A stretch of 64,000 nucleotides of DNA. It comes from Paucibacter sp. B2R-40. GTDB taxonomy: Bacteria; Pseudomonadota; Gammaproteobacteria; Burkholderiales; Burkholderiaceae_C. The stretch lies in the NCBI RefSeq assembly GCF_025717555.1, contig NZ_JAJIRP010000006.1, positions 243-64,242 of the forward strand. The letters are read 5' to 3'. Position numbers and translations under genes: made by a program. Under the pieces are notes generated by a model. That model made no database searches. It was not told where the DNA came from and was given only the letters and a program-made list of their open reading frames with translations. Below are positions 10,352 to 21,422 of the stretch, piece by piece (position 1 is the first letter of the stretch; each line of letters opens with the position of its first letter).

Positions 10352-11127
10352 GCAAGCAAGCGCTGGCGGGCTGACTCGTACAGACAAATCGCCGCCGCGC
10401 TGCCAACGTTCAGCGATTCCTCGCCGCCCGGCTGGGGGATGCCCACCGTCAACCCACAGCGCTGCATCAAGTCGGGCTGCACGCCCTGCCCTTCATGGCC
10501 CATCACCCAGGCACAAGGGCTGGGCAGAGCGATTTGATGCAACTGCTGCTGCGCGTATGAACTGGTGGCCACCATGGTGAGCTCGAGGGCATCAAGCTCG
10601 GCCGGCGCCAGCCCTTCAATCAGGCGCAGGCCGAAATGCGCCCCCATGCCGGCGCGCAAAACCTTTGGGGACCACAGCGCCGCCGTGCCCTTGATCGCCA
10701 AGACTTGGCGAAAGCCCATCGCCGCTGCGTTGCGCAAAATCGTGCCGACGTTGCCGGCGTCCTGCAGGCGGTCCAGCACCACAGTGTCCACACCTGGGCA
10801 CAGCGTTTGGCCCGCATCATGCGGAACCTCAAAGCCGATCTGCGCCGGGGACTCCAGGCCGCTGATGGCCTTGAACAAGGCCGTCGGCACGATCAGCTGG
10901 CGCGGTGCCGCATCAGCCAATTGGCGCAAAACCGGGTCCGTCGCGGCCGCCTCGGTCAACACCGCCAAGCTAACCGGGTAATTGCGCTGCAAACAAGCAC
11001 GCACCAAGTGATCGCCTTCCAGCCAAATAGAACCCAGCTTGCGATAAGCGCCACCGTCCTGGCTCAGTTTGCGCAGACGCTGCAAAACGGGGTTATCCCG
11101 CGAGGTAATGTGTAGCACTTGACTCAT
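10345..11127 (-). CDS. TrmH-family (SPOUT) RNA methyltransferase
   Basis: Probable 2'-O-methyltransferase acting on rRNA or tRNA with S-adenosylmethionine. The 260-residue product has an N-terminal substrate-binding domain (residues 1-100, including [10 protein letters not shown]) and a C-terminal knotted SPOUT domain. The three motifs are visible: [29 protein letters not shown] and [18 protein letters not shown]. The exact target nucleotide cannot be told from sequence; RlmB-like and TsnR-like proteins share these motifs. The start at 11127 overlaps the rnhB stop as ATGA, indicating coupling; a longer upstream frame is rejected. It is the last gene of the long rpsB-to-rnhB run and converges on ppsR. 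Confidence 0.85.
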   Translation of the reverse strand: MSQVLHITSRDNPVLQRLRKLSQDGGAYRKLGSIWLEGDHLVRACLQRNYPVSLAVLTEAAATDPVLRQLADAAPRQLIVPTALFKAISGLESPAQIGFEVPHDAGQTLCPGVDTVVLDRLQDAGNVGTILRNAAAMGFRQVLAIKGTAALWSPKVLRAGMGAHFGLRLIEGLAPAELDALELTMVATSSYAQQQLHQIALPSPCAWVMGHEGQGVQPDLMQRCGLTVGIPQPGGEESLNVGSAAAICLYESARQRLLAQ

Positions 11128-11729
11128 TTGGCCTCCAACAGCGAGCGCACTGGGCCAAAGCTGCGGCGATGCCAAGGCGTCACGCCGAGCGCCTGCAAGG
11201 CCGCCAGATGCTCGGCGGTCGGATAACCCTTGTGCTTGGCAAAGCCGTAGTCAGGGAAGGCCTCGGCCATCTGCAGGCATTGGCGGTCGCGCGTCACTTT
11301 GGCCAAGATAGAGGCCGCCGAAATCGCCGGTACTTTGGCATCGCCCTTGACGATGGCCTCGGCCGCGATTTTCAGGATGGGCAGGCGATTGCCGTCGACG
11401 AGGACCATGGACGGCTTCAGCCGCAGACCTTCGATGGCACGGCGCATCGCCAGCATCGTGGCCTGCAAAATATTCAAGCGGTCGATCTCTTCGACGCTGG
11501 CCTCGGCAATGCAAAAGCACAGGGCCTTGGCGCGAATTTCATCGAACAAGCGCTCACGCCGCTTTTCGGTCAAGACCTTGGAGTCGGCCAGGCCCAGCAC
11601 CGGCTGGGCATCATTGAGCATCACGGCGGCAGCCACCACTGGCCCGGCCAGCGGGCCGCGCCCGGCCTCGTCAACGCCGGCCATCAAGCCCTGACCATTC
11701 CAGTCCAAGCCCAGCTGTTCAAACGCCAT
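11124..11729 (-). CDS. rnhB: Ribonuclease HII
   Basis: Cleaves RNA in RNA-DNA hybrids and removes single ribonucleotides from DNA. The product is 201 residues from the ATG at 11729, or 208 from an in-frame ATG at 11750. The acidic active-site segment [19 protein letters not shown] (about residues 18-36) gives the first Asp and Glu; later motifs include [13 protein letters not shown] and [14 protein letters not shown] list the shorter start because it matches the family, but AAGG about 6 nt before the 11750 ATG makes the longer form possible. Either form overlaps the end of lpxB, a conserved arrangement, and its stop overlaps the methyltransferase start. Confidence 0.93.
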   Translation of the reverse strand: MAFEQLGLDWNGQGLMAGVDEAGRGPLAGPVVAAAVMLNDAQPVLGLADSKVLTEKRRERLFDEIRAKALCFCIAEASVEEIDRLNILQATMLAMRRAIEGLRLKPSMVLVDGNRLPILKIAAEAIVKGDAKVPAISAASILAKVTRDRQCLQMAEAFPDYGFAKHKGYPTAEHLAALQALGVTPWHRRSFGPVRSLLEAK

Positions 11730-12879
11730 CGATGACTTTTGCGATCGCATCGCTGGCCTTCAGCGCGGTATTGCAGCGCAGCGTTCGGTGTTGTTCCTCA
11801 AAACAGGCTTGCACCCGTGCGTAACGAGCTGGGTCATCCAGCCAAGCCAAACCCTCGCGAGCCAGGGCCTGCGGCGTGCAAGCATCCTGAATCAATTCCG
11901 GCACCAAGAACTCGCGTGCCAGCACATTCGGCAGGCCAATCCAGGGCTGGTAATTGCGACCCTTCATGCGCCACCAGTTGAGTGCATGCATGCGATAGGC
12001 AATCACCATCGGCCGCTTGAACAAGGCCGCCTCAAGGGTCGCCGTGCCACTGGCGACCAAGCAGGTATCGCAGGCGGCCAAGGCTTCATGCGAGCGCCCA
12101 TCCAATAAGGTCAAATCGAGCGCCGGCGCATGAGCTGCCACCAGCGGCGTAATCAGCTCACGCAAGCCGGGTGCCAACGGCATTACAAAGCGCAATTCAG
12201 GCCGGGCCTGCTGCATCAAGACGGCCGCCTTCAGTAGCGGCTCGGCGATATAGGCGATCTCGCTGCGCCGACTCCCCGGCAACAAGGCCACCACCACCGC
12301 CTGCTCGCCCAAAGCCAGCACCGCCCTCGCCTCTGCCTTAGGCGGCGTCAGCGGAATCGCATCAGCCAGCGGATGGCCGACATAGCTCGCGGCAATGCCA
12401 TGCCGGTTCAGCAACTCGGGCTCGAAGGGGAACAGGCACAGCACATGATCGGCCGAACGCTTGATCTTCTCGACCCGCTCGGCTCGCCAGGCCCAGATCG
12501 ACGGGCAGACAAAGTGCACCGTCTTGATACCGCCTTCGCGCACGCGCTGCTCCAGGCCGAAATTGAAATCCGGTGCGTCAATGCCGATGAAGGCTGCCGG
12601 CCGCTCGTTCGAAGGCAAGGCCAACAGTCGGTCACCCAACTGCTTGCGTATGCTCAACAGTTCGCGCAGATTCCATAGAGCATCGACATAGCCAAACACC
12701 GACAGCTTGTCGAGCGGCCACCAGGACTCAAAGCCCTGCGCCGCCATACGTGGCCCGCCTATGCCTTGTGCAGTCAAGTCCGGCCAACGCGCGCGCAGAC
12801 CCGCCAGCAGCAAACCGGCCAGCAAATCACCGGAAGCCTCGCCGGCCACCATGCCGAAACGAGGCGCGTTGTCCTTCAT
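11719..12879 (-). CDS. lpxB: Lipid-A-disaccharide synthase
   Basis: Glycosyltransferase that joins UDP-2,3-diacylglucosamine and lipid X to form lipid A disaccharide on the inner face of the inner membrane. The product has 386 residues, typical. It starts with the [10 protein letters not shown] motif (about residues 13-22), has [11 protein letters not shown] near 100 and [13 protein letters not shown] near 124, and the C-terminal nucleotide-binding half contains [12 protein letters not shown] and [13 protein letters not shown]. It directly follows lpxA with an 11-bp gap and overlaps rnhB by 11 bp, so it sits within the lpxD-fabZ-lpxA-lpxB block. Confidence 0.97.
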   Translation of the reverse strand: MKDNAPRFGMVAGEASGDLLAGLLLAGLRARWPDLTAQGIGGPRMAAQGFESWWPLDKLSVFGYVDALWNLRELLSIRKQLGDRLLALPSNERPAAFIGIDAPDFNFGLEQRVREGGIKTVHFVCPSIWAWRAERVEKIKRSADHVLCLFPFEPELLNRHGIAASYVGHPLADAIPLTPPKAEARAVLALGEQAVVVALLPGSRRSEIAYIAEPLLKAAVLMQQARPELRFVMPLAPGLRELITPLVAAHAPALDLTLLDGRSHEALAACDTCLVASGTATLEAALFKRPMVIAYRMHALNWWRMKGRNYQPWIGLPNVLAREFLVPELIQDACTPQALAREGLAWLDDPARYARVQACFEEQHRTLRCNTALKASDAIAKVIDGV

Positions 12880-12890
12880 GTGTGATCGGT

Positions 12891-13676
12891 TCAGCGCACG
12901 ATGCCGCGTGACGCGGCAGCGAGGAAGTTCAACATCAACTCAAGGTCCGCAACTTCAGTTTGCTGCGATTTCAAATCAGCAATGGCTGCCACGGCCTGCT
13001 CCAGTGTCAACGAAGAGCGGTACAGCAGCTTGTGCATCTGCTTGATCAAGGCGATGCGCTCGGCCGAAAAATCACGCCGGCGCAGCCCCACCACGTTGAC
13101 CGCGCGCGCGGTCAAGGGGTTGCCATCAGCAGTCATGAAGGGCGGCACGTCCTGGGCCACATGGGCCTGGAAGCCAATCATTGCATGCGAGCCCACGCGC
13201 ATGCGTTGCAGCATGCCCGTCAAACCACCGACAGTCACCCAATCGCCGATCTCTACATGGCCCGCCAAGGTCACACCGTTGGCCAACACATTGTGATGGC
13301 CGAGCAGCACGTCATGCGCCAAGTGGACATAGGCCATGATCCAGTTGTCATCGCCCAGTTGGGTCACGCCTTTGTCCTGTACCGTCCCGGTATTGAAGGT
13401 GCAGTACTCGCGAATGGTGTTGCGGTCCCCGATCACCAACCTTGTCGGCTCGCCCGCGTACTTCATGTCCTGCGGCGCGGCGCCGATCGAGTTGAACTGG
13501 AATATCGTGTTGTCCCGGCCGATGGTGGTGTGCCCCTCGATCACGCAATGCGGGCCAATCGAGCTGCCCGCAGCGATGCGCACATGCGGCCCAATCACCG
13601 TGTAGGCGCCGACCTTGACCGAACTGTCCAGTTGAGCGGCAGGGTCAATGATGGCAGTGGCGTGAATCAGGCTCAT
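12891..13676 (-). CDS. lpxA: Acyl-[ACP]-UDP-N-acetylglucosamine O-acyltransferase
   Basis: First enzyme of lipid A synthesis; it transfers a 3-hydroxyacyl chain from acyl carrier protein to the 3-OH of UDP-GlcNAc. The product is 261 residues from the ATG at 13676. It shows the left-handed beta-helix hexapeptide repeats (I/V-G-x-x-x-x) over residues 1-185, including [20 protein letters not shown] and the [16 protein letters not shown] segment that carries the catalytic-type His. The C-terminal helical part ends [15 protein letters not shown]. The upstream in-frame ATG at 13697 would add seven non-conserved residues. It lies 25 bp after fabZ. Confidence 0.96.
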   Translation of the reverse strand: MSLIHATAIIDPAAQLDSSVKVGAYTVIGPHVRIAAGSSIGPHCVIEGHTTIGRDNTIFQFNSIGAAPQDMKYAGEPTRLVIGDRNTIREYCTFNTGTVQDKGVTQLGDDNWIMAYVHLAHDVLLGHHNVLANGVTLAGHVEIGDWVTVGGLTGMLQRMRVGSHAMIGFQAHVAQDVPPFMTADGNPLTARAVNVVGLRRRDFSAERIALIKQMHKLLYRSSLTLEQAVAAIADLKSQQTEVADLELMLNFLAAASRGIVR

Positions 13677-13701
13677 GCTAGGTGGTCTGTCAATCAAACA
13701 A

Positions 13702-14145
13702 TCAGTCTGCTATTTTTCGCATCGTGCAGATCAACTGCGCCTCGGCGGCCAACTGGTCACCGACCAGGACCTGGCCCGAGAACTTGAAGATACCCGCTTT
13801 GGCGCGGTCCAGCGTCACATCCAAAAAGAGCTGGTCGCCGGGCTCGACAGGCCGCTTGAAACGGGCGTTATCAATGCCGGCAAAGTAGACCACCGTGGAA
13901 TCGTCGAGCACGATATCGGTACTGGCCAGCGCCAACAGCGTCGCGGCCTGCGCCATCGCCTCTAACATCAACACACCCGGCATGACCGGGCGGTGCGGGA
14001 AATGGCCAACGAAATAAGGCTCATTGATGCTGACGTTCTTGAGCGCCCGAATGCGCTTACCCTTCTCGATCTCCAGCACCCGATCAACCAGCAGCAGCGG
14101 GTAGCGGTGAGGCAATCTTTTGAGAATTTCGTGGATGTCCATCAT
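13702..14145 (-). CDS. fabZ: 3-hydroxyacyl-[acyl-carrier-protein] dehydratase
   Basis: Dehydrates 3-hydroxyacyl-ACP in fatty-acid elongation and competes with LpxA/LpxD for the same substrates. The product has 147 residues. The hot-dog-fold active site is clear: [20 protein letters not shown] gives catalytic His48 and Glu62. [14 protein letters not shown] (10-23) is the conserved N-terminal segment. The ATG at 14145 overlaps the lpxD stop as ATGA, so the genes are translationally coupled. A second ATG three bases later is an alternative start. Confidence 0.97.
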   Translation of the reverse strand: MMDIHEILKRLPHRYPLLLVDRVLEIEKGKRIRALKNVSINEPYFVGHFPHRPVMPGVLMLEAMAQAATLLALASTDIVLDDSTVVYFAGIDNARFKRPVEPGDQLFLDVTLDRAKAGIFKFSGQVLVGDQLAAEAQLICTMRKIAD

Positions 14146-15176
14146 GATGAATTCTTCTTCTCTAGCGCGAGTACGCGCTGACGCAATGAATACAAATTAC
14201 GCAGCGTGGCTGCGTTCTTTTCCCAGCTGGCATTGTCGTCGAACGGAAACACCCCGCTGTACAGACCCGGCTTATGAATGCTGCGGCTGATCAAGGTCGC
14301 CGCCGACACGTGCACATGGTCGGCAATTTCAAGATGGCCGACGATATTAGCCGCGCCGGCGATGGTGCAGTGCGCACCTATCGTGGTGCTGCCGGCAATC
14401 GCTGTACAACCGGCAATTGCCGTGTGTTCACCAATGCGCACGTTATGCGCGATCTGGATCAAGTTATCGAGCTTGACGCCATCGGCCAACACGGTGTCGT
14501 CGAGCGCACCCCGATCAATACAGGTGTTGGCGCCGATTTCCACGTCATTACCGATGCGTACCGCGCCAAGTTGCTCGATCTTTTCCCAGCGGCCCGCATT
14601 CGGCGCAAAGCCAAAACCATCGGCGCCGATCACCACACCTGCATGCAAGATGCATCGCTCGCCAATCTTGCAATCGAAGCCGACGGTGACATGGGAGCCT
14701 AAACGCGTACCGGCACCAATTACCGCGCCGCGCTCAAGCACGCATTGGGCGCCGATGATTGCATCGGCACCGATTTGCACACCCCCCTCAATGACGGCCA
14801 AGGCACCCACATCTACGCCTGCGCCCAAGCGAGCACTGGGGTCGATGACCGCGCTCGGATGAACGCGCGGCGCAGCACGCGGGCGCACGCGGCGCGACCA
14901 CCACTGCGTCAAGCGGGCGAAGTACAAGTAGGGATCGGGCGTAACGATGGCCGCACCCCGCGCTGCGGCGGCCTGGGCAAAGGCAGGCGCCACAATCACA
15001 CAGGCCGCAGCTGTGCTCGCCAATTGCGCTTGATAGCGCGGATTAGCCAGGAAACTCAGCGTCAGCGCATCGGCGCCGAGCAAGGTGCCGACGCGCTCAA
15101 TGCGGGTATGAGCCTCGCCATGAAGATCGCCGCCCAAGGCGGCGATCACTTCGGCCAGCGTGACAGCTGTGGCCAC
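14142..15176 (-). CDS. lpxD: UDP-3-O-acylglucosamine N-acyltransferase
   Basis: Third step of lipid A synthesis: N-acylation of UDP-3-O-acylglucosamine with a 3-hydroxyacyl-ACP. The product has 344 residues. The N-terminal nucleotide-binding domain (about 1-100) includes [13 protein letters not shown]; the following beta-helix of hexapeptide repeats (about 105-300) includes [19 protein letters not shown] and the [19 protein letters not shown] segment with the catalytic His. The C-terminus is a charged helix. It lies 3 bp after skp and overlaps fabZ by 4 bp. Confidence 0.97.
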   Translation of the reverse strand: MATAVTLAEVIAALGGDLHGEAHTRIERVGTLLGADALTLSFLANPRYQAQLASTAAACVIVAPAFAQAAAARGAAIVTPDPYLYFARLTQWWSRRVRPRAAPRVHPSAVIDPSARLGAGVDVGALAVIEGGVQIGADAIIGAQCVLERGAVIGAGTRLGSHVTVGFDCKIGERCILHAGVVIGADGFGFAPNAGRWEKIEQLGAVRIGNDVEIGANTCIDRGALDDTVLADGVKLDNLIQIAHNVRIGEHTAIAGCTAIAGSTTIGAHCTIAGAANIVGHLEIADHVHVSAATLISRSIHKPGLYSGVFPFDDNASWEKNAATLRNLYSLRQRVLALEKKNSS

Positions 15177-15179
15177 CTA

Positions 15180-15686
15180 TCACTTCTGAGCGTTAAGCGT
15201 GTCAATCACTTTCTTGGTGATATCGACACGCGCGCTGACGTTCAGCGCATCCTGCAAGATGATGTCGTACTTTTCCGCTTCAAAGATCTGCTTGATGACG
15301 CGGTTAGCACGCTCAACCACAGCGCCCAATTCTTCGTTCTTGCGCTGAGTCAGATCTTCTTGCCACTCGCGGCGCTTGCGCTGCAGGTCGCGGTCAACTT
15401 CCACCAAATCGCGTTGGCGGCGATTGCGCTCGGCCTCGGCCAGGGTCGGCGCTTCTTTTTCGAGCTTTTCGGCCGCACCGCGCAGCTTGGTCTCCTGATC
15501 CTTCAGCTCCTTCTCGCGCTTGCCGAACTCGGTCTCAAGCTTGATTTGAGCCGTCTTGGCCAGGTTGGCTTCGCGCAGCACCCGCTCGCTGTTGACATAG
15601 CCAATCTTTATTTCCTGTGCCGCGCACAGGGCCGACACAGACATCATGGCGGCCAAAGCCACCAACTTCAACATTTTGCTCTTCAT
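15180..15686 (-). CDS. skp: Periplasmic chaperone Skp/OmpH
   Basis: Trimeric periplasmic chaperone that shields unfolded outer-membrane proteins and hands them to the BAM complex. The product has 168 residues. A signal peptide (about residues 1-22, MKSKMLKLVALAAMMSVSAL then CAA) precedes the mature protein beginning QEIKIGYVNSERV. Residues about 45-125 form the long charged coiled-coil tentacles, rich in Lys, Glu and Arg. The start codon overlaps the bamA stop by one base (TGATG), so expression is coupled to bamA. LpxD follows 3 bp later. Confidence 0.95.
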   Translation of the reverse strand: MKSKMLKLVALAAMMSVSALCAAQEIKIGYVNSERVLREANLAKTAQIKLETEFGKREKELKDQETKLRGAAEKLEKEAPTLAEAERNRRQRDLVEVDRDLQRKRREWQEDLTQRKNEELGAVVERANRVIKQIFEAEKYDIILQDALNVSARVDITKKVIDTLNAQK

Positions 15687-17968
15687 CAGAATGCGTTCCC
15701 GATCTGGAATTGGAATGGCTCGATTCTATCCGTGCGTTGCTTGCTCAGCGCCTTGCCATAGCTCAAGCGTAAAGGGCCCATGGGCGAAATCCAACTGATC
15801 CCGAGGCCGGCCGATGAGCGGACGTCCGCAAATTTGAGTTGTTCGAACGAGCCCCACACATTGCCGGCATCCACGAAAGTGTAGAGCCGGAAGGTTTTGT
15901 CATTGCCCGTACCTGGAACGGGCAAATACAGTTCCGCGTTGACGTTGGCGCGGCGATTGCCACCCGTACGTGTACCCGTCACGTCAACCGGCCCAAGCGA
16001 ACCGGCCTCAAACACCCGCACCGAGCCCAAGCCGCCGGCATAGAAGTTCTTGAAAATCGGGAACGGCCGGCTACCCAAGCCCTGGCCCCAACCCAATTCG
16101 CTGTTCAGCCCCAAGGTGATCTTGTTGGTGACCGGGATGTATTGCTGATACTGCAAATTGGCGCGCGCATAACGCGCATCACCCATGGGACTCAACTCCA
16201 AATTGATACGCGAGTACTTGCCCACCGTCGGCGAAATGATGCTGTCTCGGTTATCGCGCTGCCAACCGATCGTGAACGGATAGGCCACGCTGTCGCGGCC
16301 GAACTGGCGGCCGTAAAGCAAATAGCTATTCGGCAGACCCGAGTTGGTGGTCATCTTGGTGCGCTCATAGCCGAAGCCGAAGAACACAGTATCCAGTTCG
16401 GAGAACGGCACGCCAAAGCGGATCGATGAGCCGACCGTGACCAGCTCATAGGGCTCACCCAAGGAGTTGTAAGGCTTTTGCGTGCGGTAGAAAACGTCCA
16501 AGGCACGCGACACACCGTCGACGGTGAAATAAGGATTCACCGTGCTGAGCACCAGATTGCGCCCGGTCGATGCGGTTGCGACTTCGATGCCCAGATAGTG
16601 GCCCGAGCCGAACACGTTTTCCTGCTTGATCGCGCCGGTGAAGGAGAGTTTTTGCTGGCTGGAGTAGCCTGCGCCAACCTGAATATTGCCGGTCGGGCGC
16701 TCGACCACGGTCAGCAGCACATCAACCTGGTCTTGCGCGCCCGGCACTTCCGACGTATCAATCGTGACCTCTTTGAAGTAACCCAGGCGCTCGACCCGGT
16801 CGCGCGATGCCTTGATCTTTTGGCCGTCATACCAGGCCGATTCAAGCTGGCGGAATTCGCGCCGAATCACTTCGTCACGCGTGCGCGTGTTGCCGGCAAT
16901 GATCACATTGCGCACATAGACTCGACGCGCCGGCTCGGCCACCAAGGTCACCACCACTTGGCCCGTAGCTCGGTCAATCTCGGGGCGCGAATCGACACGC
17001 GCAAACGCGTAGCCAAAAGAGCCATACAAATCTTGGAACGCCCGCGTCGTCTGCGCCACGGCTTCGCCTTGATAGGGCTGACCGGGCTTGAAGAAGATCA
17101 GGCGCTTGAAGTCCTCTTCGCGACCGAGGAACTCACCCTCGAGCTTGACCGCAGTCACCGTGTATTGCTGGCCTTCGCTGACGGTGATGGCAATGTCAAT
17201 GCTCTGCTTGTCAGGCGAGATCGTCACTTGAGTCGAAGTCACCGCAAACTCAAGGTAACCACGGTTCAAATAGTAGGAGCGCAAGGTCTCCAGATCGGCA
17301 TTGAGCTTGGCGCGCGAATAGCGGTCGGTCTTGGTGTACCAGGTCAACCAGCCACTGCTGGTCTGCTCCAGCAGACCGACCAAAGTGCTTTCCGAGAACA
17401 CCGAGCTGCCTTGAATTCGAACCACGCCAATCTTTGCCGGCTCACCTTCATTCACGGTGAAGCTGACGTTGACGCGGTTGCGCTCCAGCGGCGTGATGGT
17501 GGTCGTCACCTCGGCACCGTAAAGGCTGCGCGTCAGGTATTGCCGCTTCAATTCCTGCTCGGCGCGATCGGCCAGGGCCTTGTCGAAGGGCTTACCTTCA
17601 CCGATGCCGACGTCCTTCAGCGACTTGGTCAGCGCTTCGGTATCGAACTCTTTCAAACCCGCGAAGCTGACGTTGGCGATGATGGGGCGCTCTTCGATCA
17701 TCACCACCACGGCCGATGTGTCAGCGTCGATATTGATGCGAACGTCTTTGAACAAACCGGTGGCAAACAGCGCACGCAAGGCCGCGGCACCCTTGTCCTC
17801 GCTATAGCTGTCCCCGATGCGGAAAGGCAAGGAAGCGAAAACCGTACCGGGGTCGGTCCGCTTCAAACCTTCAACGCGAATGTCCTTGAGAACAAAGGGA
17901 TCCACCGCCCAGGCGACGCCTGACTGCAGTGAGGCCAACAAGGCCAAGGTCAGGATTGAGGGGCGCAT
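15686..17968 (-). CDS. bamA: Outer membrane protein assembly factor BamA
   Basis: Central Omp85-family component of the BAM complex, which inserts beta-barrel proteins into the outer membrane. From the ATG at 17968 the product has 760 residues. It has a classical signal peptide (about 1-22, ending GVAWA), five POTRA domains (about 22-420; for example FVLKDIRVEGLKRTDPGTVF and YVRNVIIAGNTRTRDEVIRR) and a 16-strand barrel. The VRGF-type loop motif reads GSVRVFEAGSLGP. The chain ends in QIGNAF with a C-terminal Phe, as expected of the beta-signal. An in-frame ATG at 17998 would lengthen the signal n-region and has no Shine-Dalgarno. It sits between rseP and skp. Confidence 0.97.
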   Translation of the reverse strand: MRPSILTLALLASLQSGVAWAVDPFVLKDIRVEGLKRTDPGTVFASLPFRIGDSYSEDKGAAALRALFATGLFKDVRINIDADTSAVVVMIEERPIIANVSFAGLKEFDTEALTKSLKDVGIGEGKPFDKALADRAEQELKRQYLTRSLYGAEVTTTITPLERNRVNVSFTVNEGEPAKIGVVRIQGSSVFSESTLVGLLEQTSSGWLTWYTKTDRYSRAKLNADLETLRSYYLNRGYLEFAVTSTQVTISPDKQSIDIAITVSEGQQYTVTAVKLEGEFLGREEDFKRLIFFKPGQPYQGEAVAQTTRAFQDLYGSFGYAFARVDSRPEIDRATGQVVVTLVAEPARRVYVRNVIIAGNTRTRDEVIRREFRQLESAWYDGQKIKASRDRVERLGYFKEVTIDTSEVPGAQDQVDVLLTVVERPTGNIQVGAGYSSQQKLSFTGAIKQENVFGSGHYLGIEVATASTGRNLVLSTVNPYFTVDGVSRALDVFYRTQKPYNSLGEPYELVTVGSSIRFGVPFSELDTVFFGFGYERTKMTTNSGLPNSYLLYGRQFGRDSVAYPFTIGWQRDNRDSIISPTVGKYSRINLELSPMGDARYARANLQYQQYIPVTNKITLGLNSELGWGQGLGSRPFPIFKNFYAGGLGSVRVFEAGSLGPVDVTGTRTGGNRRANVNAELYLPVPGTGNDKTFRLYTFVDAGNVWGSFEQLKFADVRSSAGLGISWISPMGPLRLSYGKALSKQRTDRIEPFQFQIGNAF

Positions 17969-18008
17969 ACGAGCACCCGTTCTTAGAGATGAGGACATGC
18001 AGATAGAG

Positions 18009-19373
18009 TCAATGCAGGCCCGTCAAGCGGACCACGTCGTTAGAAAGGGCTAGGGCCATCATCAGCATCAGGATCAACGCCCCTGCGCGTTGCAGCTGCG
18101 TTTGCCACCACTCCGAGACCGGGCGGCCGCTTAAACCCTCGAAAAGATAATACATCAGGTGTCCGCCATCGAGCATCGGCAGCGGCAGCAAGTTCAAGAT
18201 GCCAAGGCTAACACTGACCAGCGCCAAGAATCCCAAATACTGCGCCAGACCTGAGCGCGCCGACTGCCCCGCATAGTCGGCGATCGTCAAAGGGCCACTC
18301 AAATTCTTCAAGGAGGCCTCGCCAATCAACATCCGACCGAAGACCTTCAAGGTCATCCAGGATACGTTCCAAGTGCGCTGCGCACCGAGACTCAAGCCCT
18401 CAAGAAATCCGTGGCTAACCTTGACCATCTGCGGCGCCGCCCCGACCATCGCTTCAATGCGACCGATGGTCTGACCCGCATCGCTGACGGCCCTTGGGCT
18501 CACCTCAAGCTCCAGTCCTTGGCCGCCGCGCTCGATCAACCAGAGCGACTTGACCGAGGTTTCGCCTTGGACCGACCGGCGAATCAACTCGCGCAGCGCA
18601 GCCGCATCGGTGACCGCAACGCCGTCAACCTTGAGCACGCGGTCGCCCTCGATCAAACCGGCCTGGGCCCCAGCGCCGCCCTCGTTGACCTTACCCAAGA
18701 TCGCATCACTCATGGGCGTCAGCCCGAGTTTGCGCAAGCCGGCCCCGTCCATGGTGCCGGCGCTCAGGCGACTGGTATCGAGCACCAAGCTGCGGCGCCC
18801 ATGACCACCAGCATCGGAAACGTCCAGATGCACGGTCTCGCCGCTCGACGAAGCCTCCAATACGGTCGCCATCAGCTCGGTATAGGACGCCAAATCGCGC
18901 CATTGCTGGCCATCAACCGAAGTCGCTCGCACCCAATCACCGGCCCGCAAACCAGCCCGCGCTGCCACGGATTCAATGGGCGGCGTTCCCAGCAAGGCTT
19001 TGGGTTCAGTCGTACCCACCCACATCGCAGCGGCAAACAGCAGCACCGCCAATAACAGATTAGCCAAAGGCCCCGCTGCCACCACCGCCACACGCTGCCG
19101 CAGAGGCCGATTGTTGAAAGCCTGCGAGCGCAGCGCCGCGTCGACCGGCCCCTCGCGCTCATCCAGCATGCGCACATAGCCGCCCAAGGGCAAGGCACAG
19201 AGCGTGAACTCGGTGGCATCGGGGCCGCTTTGGCGCCGCCATATCACCTTGCCGAAGCCGACGGAGAAACGCAAGACCTTGACACCGCAAGCGCGGGCAA
19301 CGCGGTAATGGCCATACTCATGCACGACCACCAATACACCCAGCGTCAGCAAAAAAGCCAGCAAGGTGGTCAT
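18009..19373 (-). CDS. rseP: Regulator of sigma-E site-2 protease RseP
   Basis: Inner-membrane zinc metalloprotease that cleaves anti-sigma factor RseA inside the membrane, and also clears signal peptides. The product has 454 residues. The zinc motif HEYGH is at residues 18-22 in the first membrane helix. Two tandem PDZ domains follow (about 115-300; the second includes [17 protein letters not shown]), then the second catalytic motif, [16 protein letters not shown], near residue 400. The ATG at 19373 overlaps the dxr stop as ATGA. A 27-residue upstream extension of the frame is out-of-family and rejected. Confidence 0.97.
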   Translation of the reverse strand: MTTLLAFLLTLGVLVVVHEYGHYRVARACGVKVLRFSVGFGKVIWRRQSGPDATEFTLCALPLGGYVRMLDEREGPVDAALRSQAFNNRPLRQRVAVVAAGPLANLLLAVLLFAAAMWVGTTEPKALLGTPPIESVAARAGLRAGDWVRATSVDGQQWRDLASYTELMATVLEASSSGETVHLDVSDAGGHGRRSLVLDTSRLSAGTMDGAGLRKLGLTPMSDAILGKVNEGGAGAQAGLIEGDRVLKVDGVAVTDAAALRELIRRSVQGETSVKSLWLIERGGQGLELEVSPRAVSDAGQTIGRIEAMVGAAPQMVKVSHGFLEGLSLGAQRTWNVSWMTLKVFGRMLIGEASLKNLSGPLTIADYAGQSARSGLAQYLGFLALVSVSLGILNLLPLPMLDGGHLMYYLFEGLSGRPVSEWWQTQLQRAGALILMLMMALALSNDVVRLTGLH

Positions 19374-20569
19374 GCAGACAGGCCCGCAATCAAGCCTTGC
19401 GCATGCCGGCGCGTGCGCGCATCCAGCCCCAACAGGCCAGCCACATCGGCACATTCGCCCGCTTCGGGGCGCACCGCTTCGAGGCTGGCGCAGTTGATCT
19501 GGTGAATCTGGTCAAAGCGCAGGCGCCGGCTCAAGAAAGCCTCGACGGCGACCTCGTTGGCCGCGTTCAAGACCGCTGTTGCACCTTCTGGACCGCGCAA
19601 GGCCTGCCAAGACAGGTACAAGCCAGGGAAACGCTGCTCGTCCGCCTCTTCAAAACTCAAAGAGGGCCCGCTGAGCAGATCCAGCCGGCTGGCACCTGCT
19701 TCGATGCGCTCGGGGAAGGACAGGCCATAGGCAATCGGCACCCGCATATCGGGTGTGCCAAGTTGCGCCAAGACCGATTTATCGCGGCAGACCACCATCG
19801 AATGGATGATGCTTTGCGGATGGATGACGACCTTGATCTGTTCCGGGGTCAGGCCGAATAGCCAACGCGCCTCAATCACCTCCAGCGCCTTGTTCATCAT
19901 GGTGGCCGAGTCCACCGAAATCTTCGCACCCATCACCCAGTTCGGATGCGCGCAAGCCTGCTCGGGCGTGACCTCGGCAAGCGTGGACGGGTCGCGCTGG
20001 CGGAACGGCCCGCCGGACGCGGTCAACACAATGTGATCGATGCGCTGAGCCCAAGTCTTGCGGTCCTCGGGCAGACATTGAAAGATCGCCGAATGCTCGC
20101 TGTCGATTGGCAGCAGGGTTGCACCGCCCTGCTCGACAGCCTGCATGAACAGCGCCCCCCCAACCACGATGGCCTCCTTATTGGCCAGCAGCAGGCGCTT
20201 GCCCGCGCGCGCAGCGGCCAAGCAAGGGGCTAAGCCGGCCGCGCCGACGATGGCACCCATGACCATGTCCACGTCCGGGTGAGCTGCGATTTCAGACAGG
20301 CTCTCGGCTCCGTCCAGCACCTCGGTCTTGCTTCCCTGCTCGTGCAGCTTGAGCCGCAGCTCTTGGGCCAGTGCGCGGTCTGGCATCACTGCAAAACGCG
20401 GGCGCCATTGCAAGCATTGCGCCAGCAAGGCATCGACGCGACTCATCGCGCTGAGGGCAAAAACCTCGTAACGCTCGGGGTGGCGGGACAAAACATCCAG
20501 CGTATTGACCCCAATGGAACCGGTTGAACCCAGTACCGTGATGCGCTGAAAACGGGCGTCACTCATCAT
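19370..20569 (-). CDS. dxr: 1-deoxy-D-xylulose 5-phosphate reductoisomerase
   Basis: Converts DXP to 2-C-methyl-D-erythritol 4-phosphate with NADPH, the committed step of the MEP isoprenoid pathway. The product has 399 residues. The N-terminal NADPH-binding motif is [15 protein letters not shown] (about 12-26). [13 protein letters not shown] (about 125-137), [12 protein letters not shown] (155-166) and ASGGPFR are the metal/substrate-binding segments, and [17 protein letters not shown] is also conserved. It overlaps cdsA upstream and rseP downstream by ATGA junctions. IspG, a later enzyme of the same pathway, is encoded at 43362-44654. Confidence 0.97.
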   Translation of the reverse strand: MMSDARFQRITVLGSTGSIGVNTLDVLSRHPERYEVFALSAMSRVDALLAQCLQWRPRFAVMPDRALAQELRLKLHEQGSKTEVLDGAESLSEIAAHPDVDMVMGAIVGAAGLAPCLAAARAGKRLLLANKEAIVVGGALFMQAVEQGGATLLPIDSEHSAIFQCLPEDRKTWAQRIDHIVLTASGGPFRQRDPSTLAEVTPEQACAHPNWVMGAKISVDSATMMNKALEVIEARWLFGLTPEQIKVVIHPQSIIHSMVVCRDKSVLAQLGTPDMRVPIAYGLSFPERIEAGASRLDLLSGPSLSFEEADEQRFPGLYLSWQALRGPEGATAVLNAANEVAVEAFLSRRLRFDQIHQINCASLEAVRPEAGECADVAGLLGLDARTRRHAQGLIAGLSA

Positions 20570-21417
20570 GCCAACACACTCAATGAACTCAAGGCCAGGG
20601 CAACCGGGAACACCGGCAGCAAGGCGTCGATGCGGTCCAGCACGCCGCCGTGACCGGGCAGCAACTGGCTGCTGTCTTTGGCACCGACCGCACGCTTCAA
20701 CAGGGATTCGAACAAATCACCGACCACGCTCATCGCACTCAAGCAAAGCAGTGCGAACAGGCCGACCGGCAAGGACTGACCCTTGAGCAGCAATTGATAC
20801 AGGCTCGGAGAATCCACCGCCACATGGCTATCGATGTAGAACGCCCAAACAAAGGCCAGCAGCATCACGCCCAACATACCGGACCAAACACCTTCCCAGC
20901 TTTTGCCCGGGCTGATGGTCGGCGCCAATTTTCGCTTGCCAAAGGCGCGGCCACCGAAATAGGCGGCAATATCGGCCATCCACACCAGGCAGAAGATCGA
21001 CAGCAAAAAGTTGATGCCTACGGCCTTGGCCTGCACCATGGCACCCCAAGCAGCCACCAAGACCAAGGCGCCCAAGAGCGTGCGCAGCAGTTGCGGCGCA
21101 TGCGGCCATTGGCTCGGCCCGCCGCGCAGCGCATAGGCACTACCCAGCACCCAGACCAGGCTCGCTACCCACCAGACCCAAGCCGGCGCTGCCTGCATGC
21201 CCAGCGCCATATAGGCAGTCCAAGCCGCTGCGGATACCGCCAAGCCAAAACTCACAGCCGGCGCACCGACGATGCCGTTTAGTCGCGCCCACTCCCAGCC
21301 GGCCGCGCCTATCATCAACAGCGTCAACAAGGCGAAGGGCAGCGACTGCGGCGCAAACAAAGCCGGCAGCAGCACGGCCAACAAGACCAAGGCCGTGATG
21401 ATTCGAGTCTTCAGCAT
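20566..21417 (-). CDS. cdsA: Phosphatidate cytidylyltransferase
   Basis: Integral membrane enzyme that makes CDP-diacylglycerol from phosphatidic acid and CTP, the precursor of all phospholipids. The product has 283 residues and about eight hydrophobic segments. The family signature near the C-terminus is present as [37 protein letters not shown] (split here across about residues 230-266). [28 protein letters not shown] forms the other conserved block. It begins 5 bp after uppS and its stop overlaps the dxr start. Confidence 0.96.
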   Translation of the reverse strand: MLKTRIITALVLLAVLLPALFAPQSLPFALLTLLMIGAAGWEWARLNGIVGAPAVSFGLAVSAAAWTAYMALGMQAAPAWVWWVASLVWVLGSAYALRGGPSQWPHAPQLLRTLLGALVLVAAWGAMVQAKAVGINFLLSIFCLVWMADIAAYFGGRAFGKRKLAPTISPGKSWEGVWSGMLGVMLLAFVWAFYIDSHVAVDSPSLYQLLLKGQSLPVGLFALLCLSAMSVVGDLFESLLKRAVGAKDSSQLLPGHGGVLDRIDALLPVFPVALALSSLSVLA

Positions 21418-21422
21418 GGGGT

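Noticed and set aside
16478-17923. 481-codon plus-strand frame antisense to bamA
   Set aside because: Complementary-strand artefact of GC-rich coding sequence.
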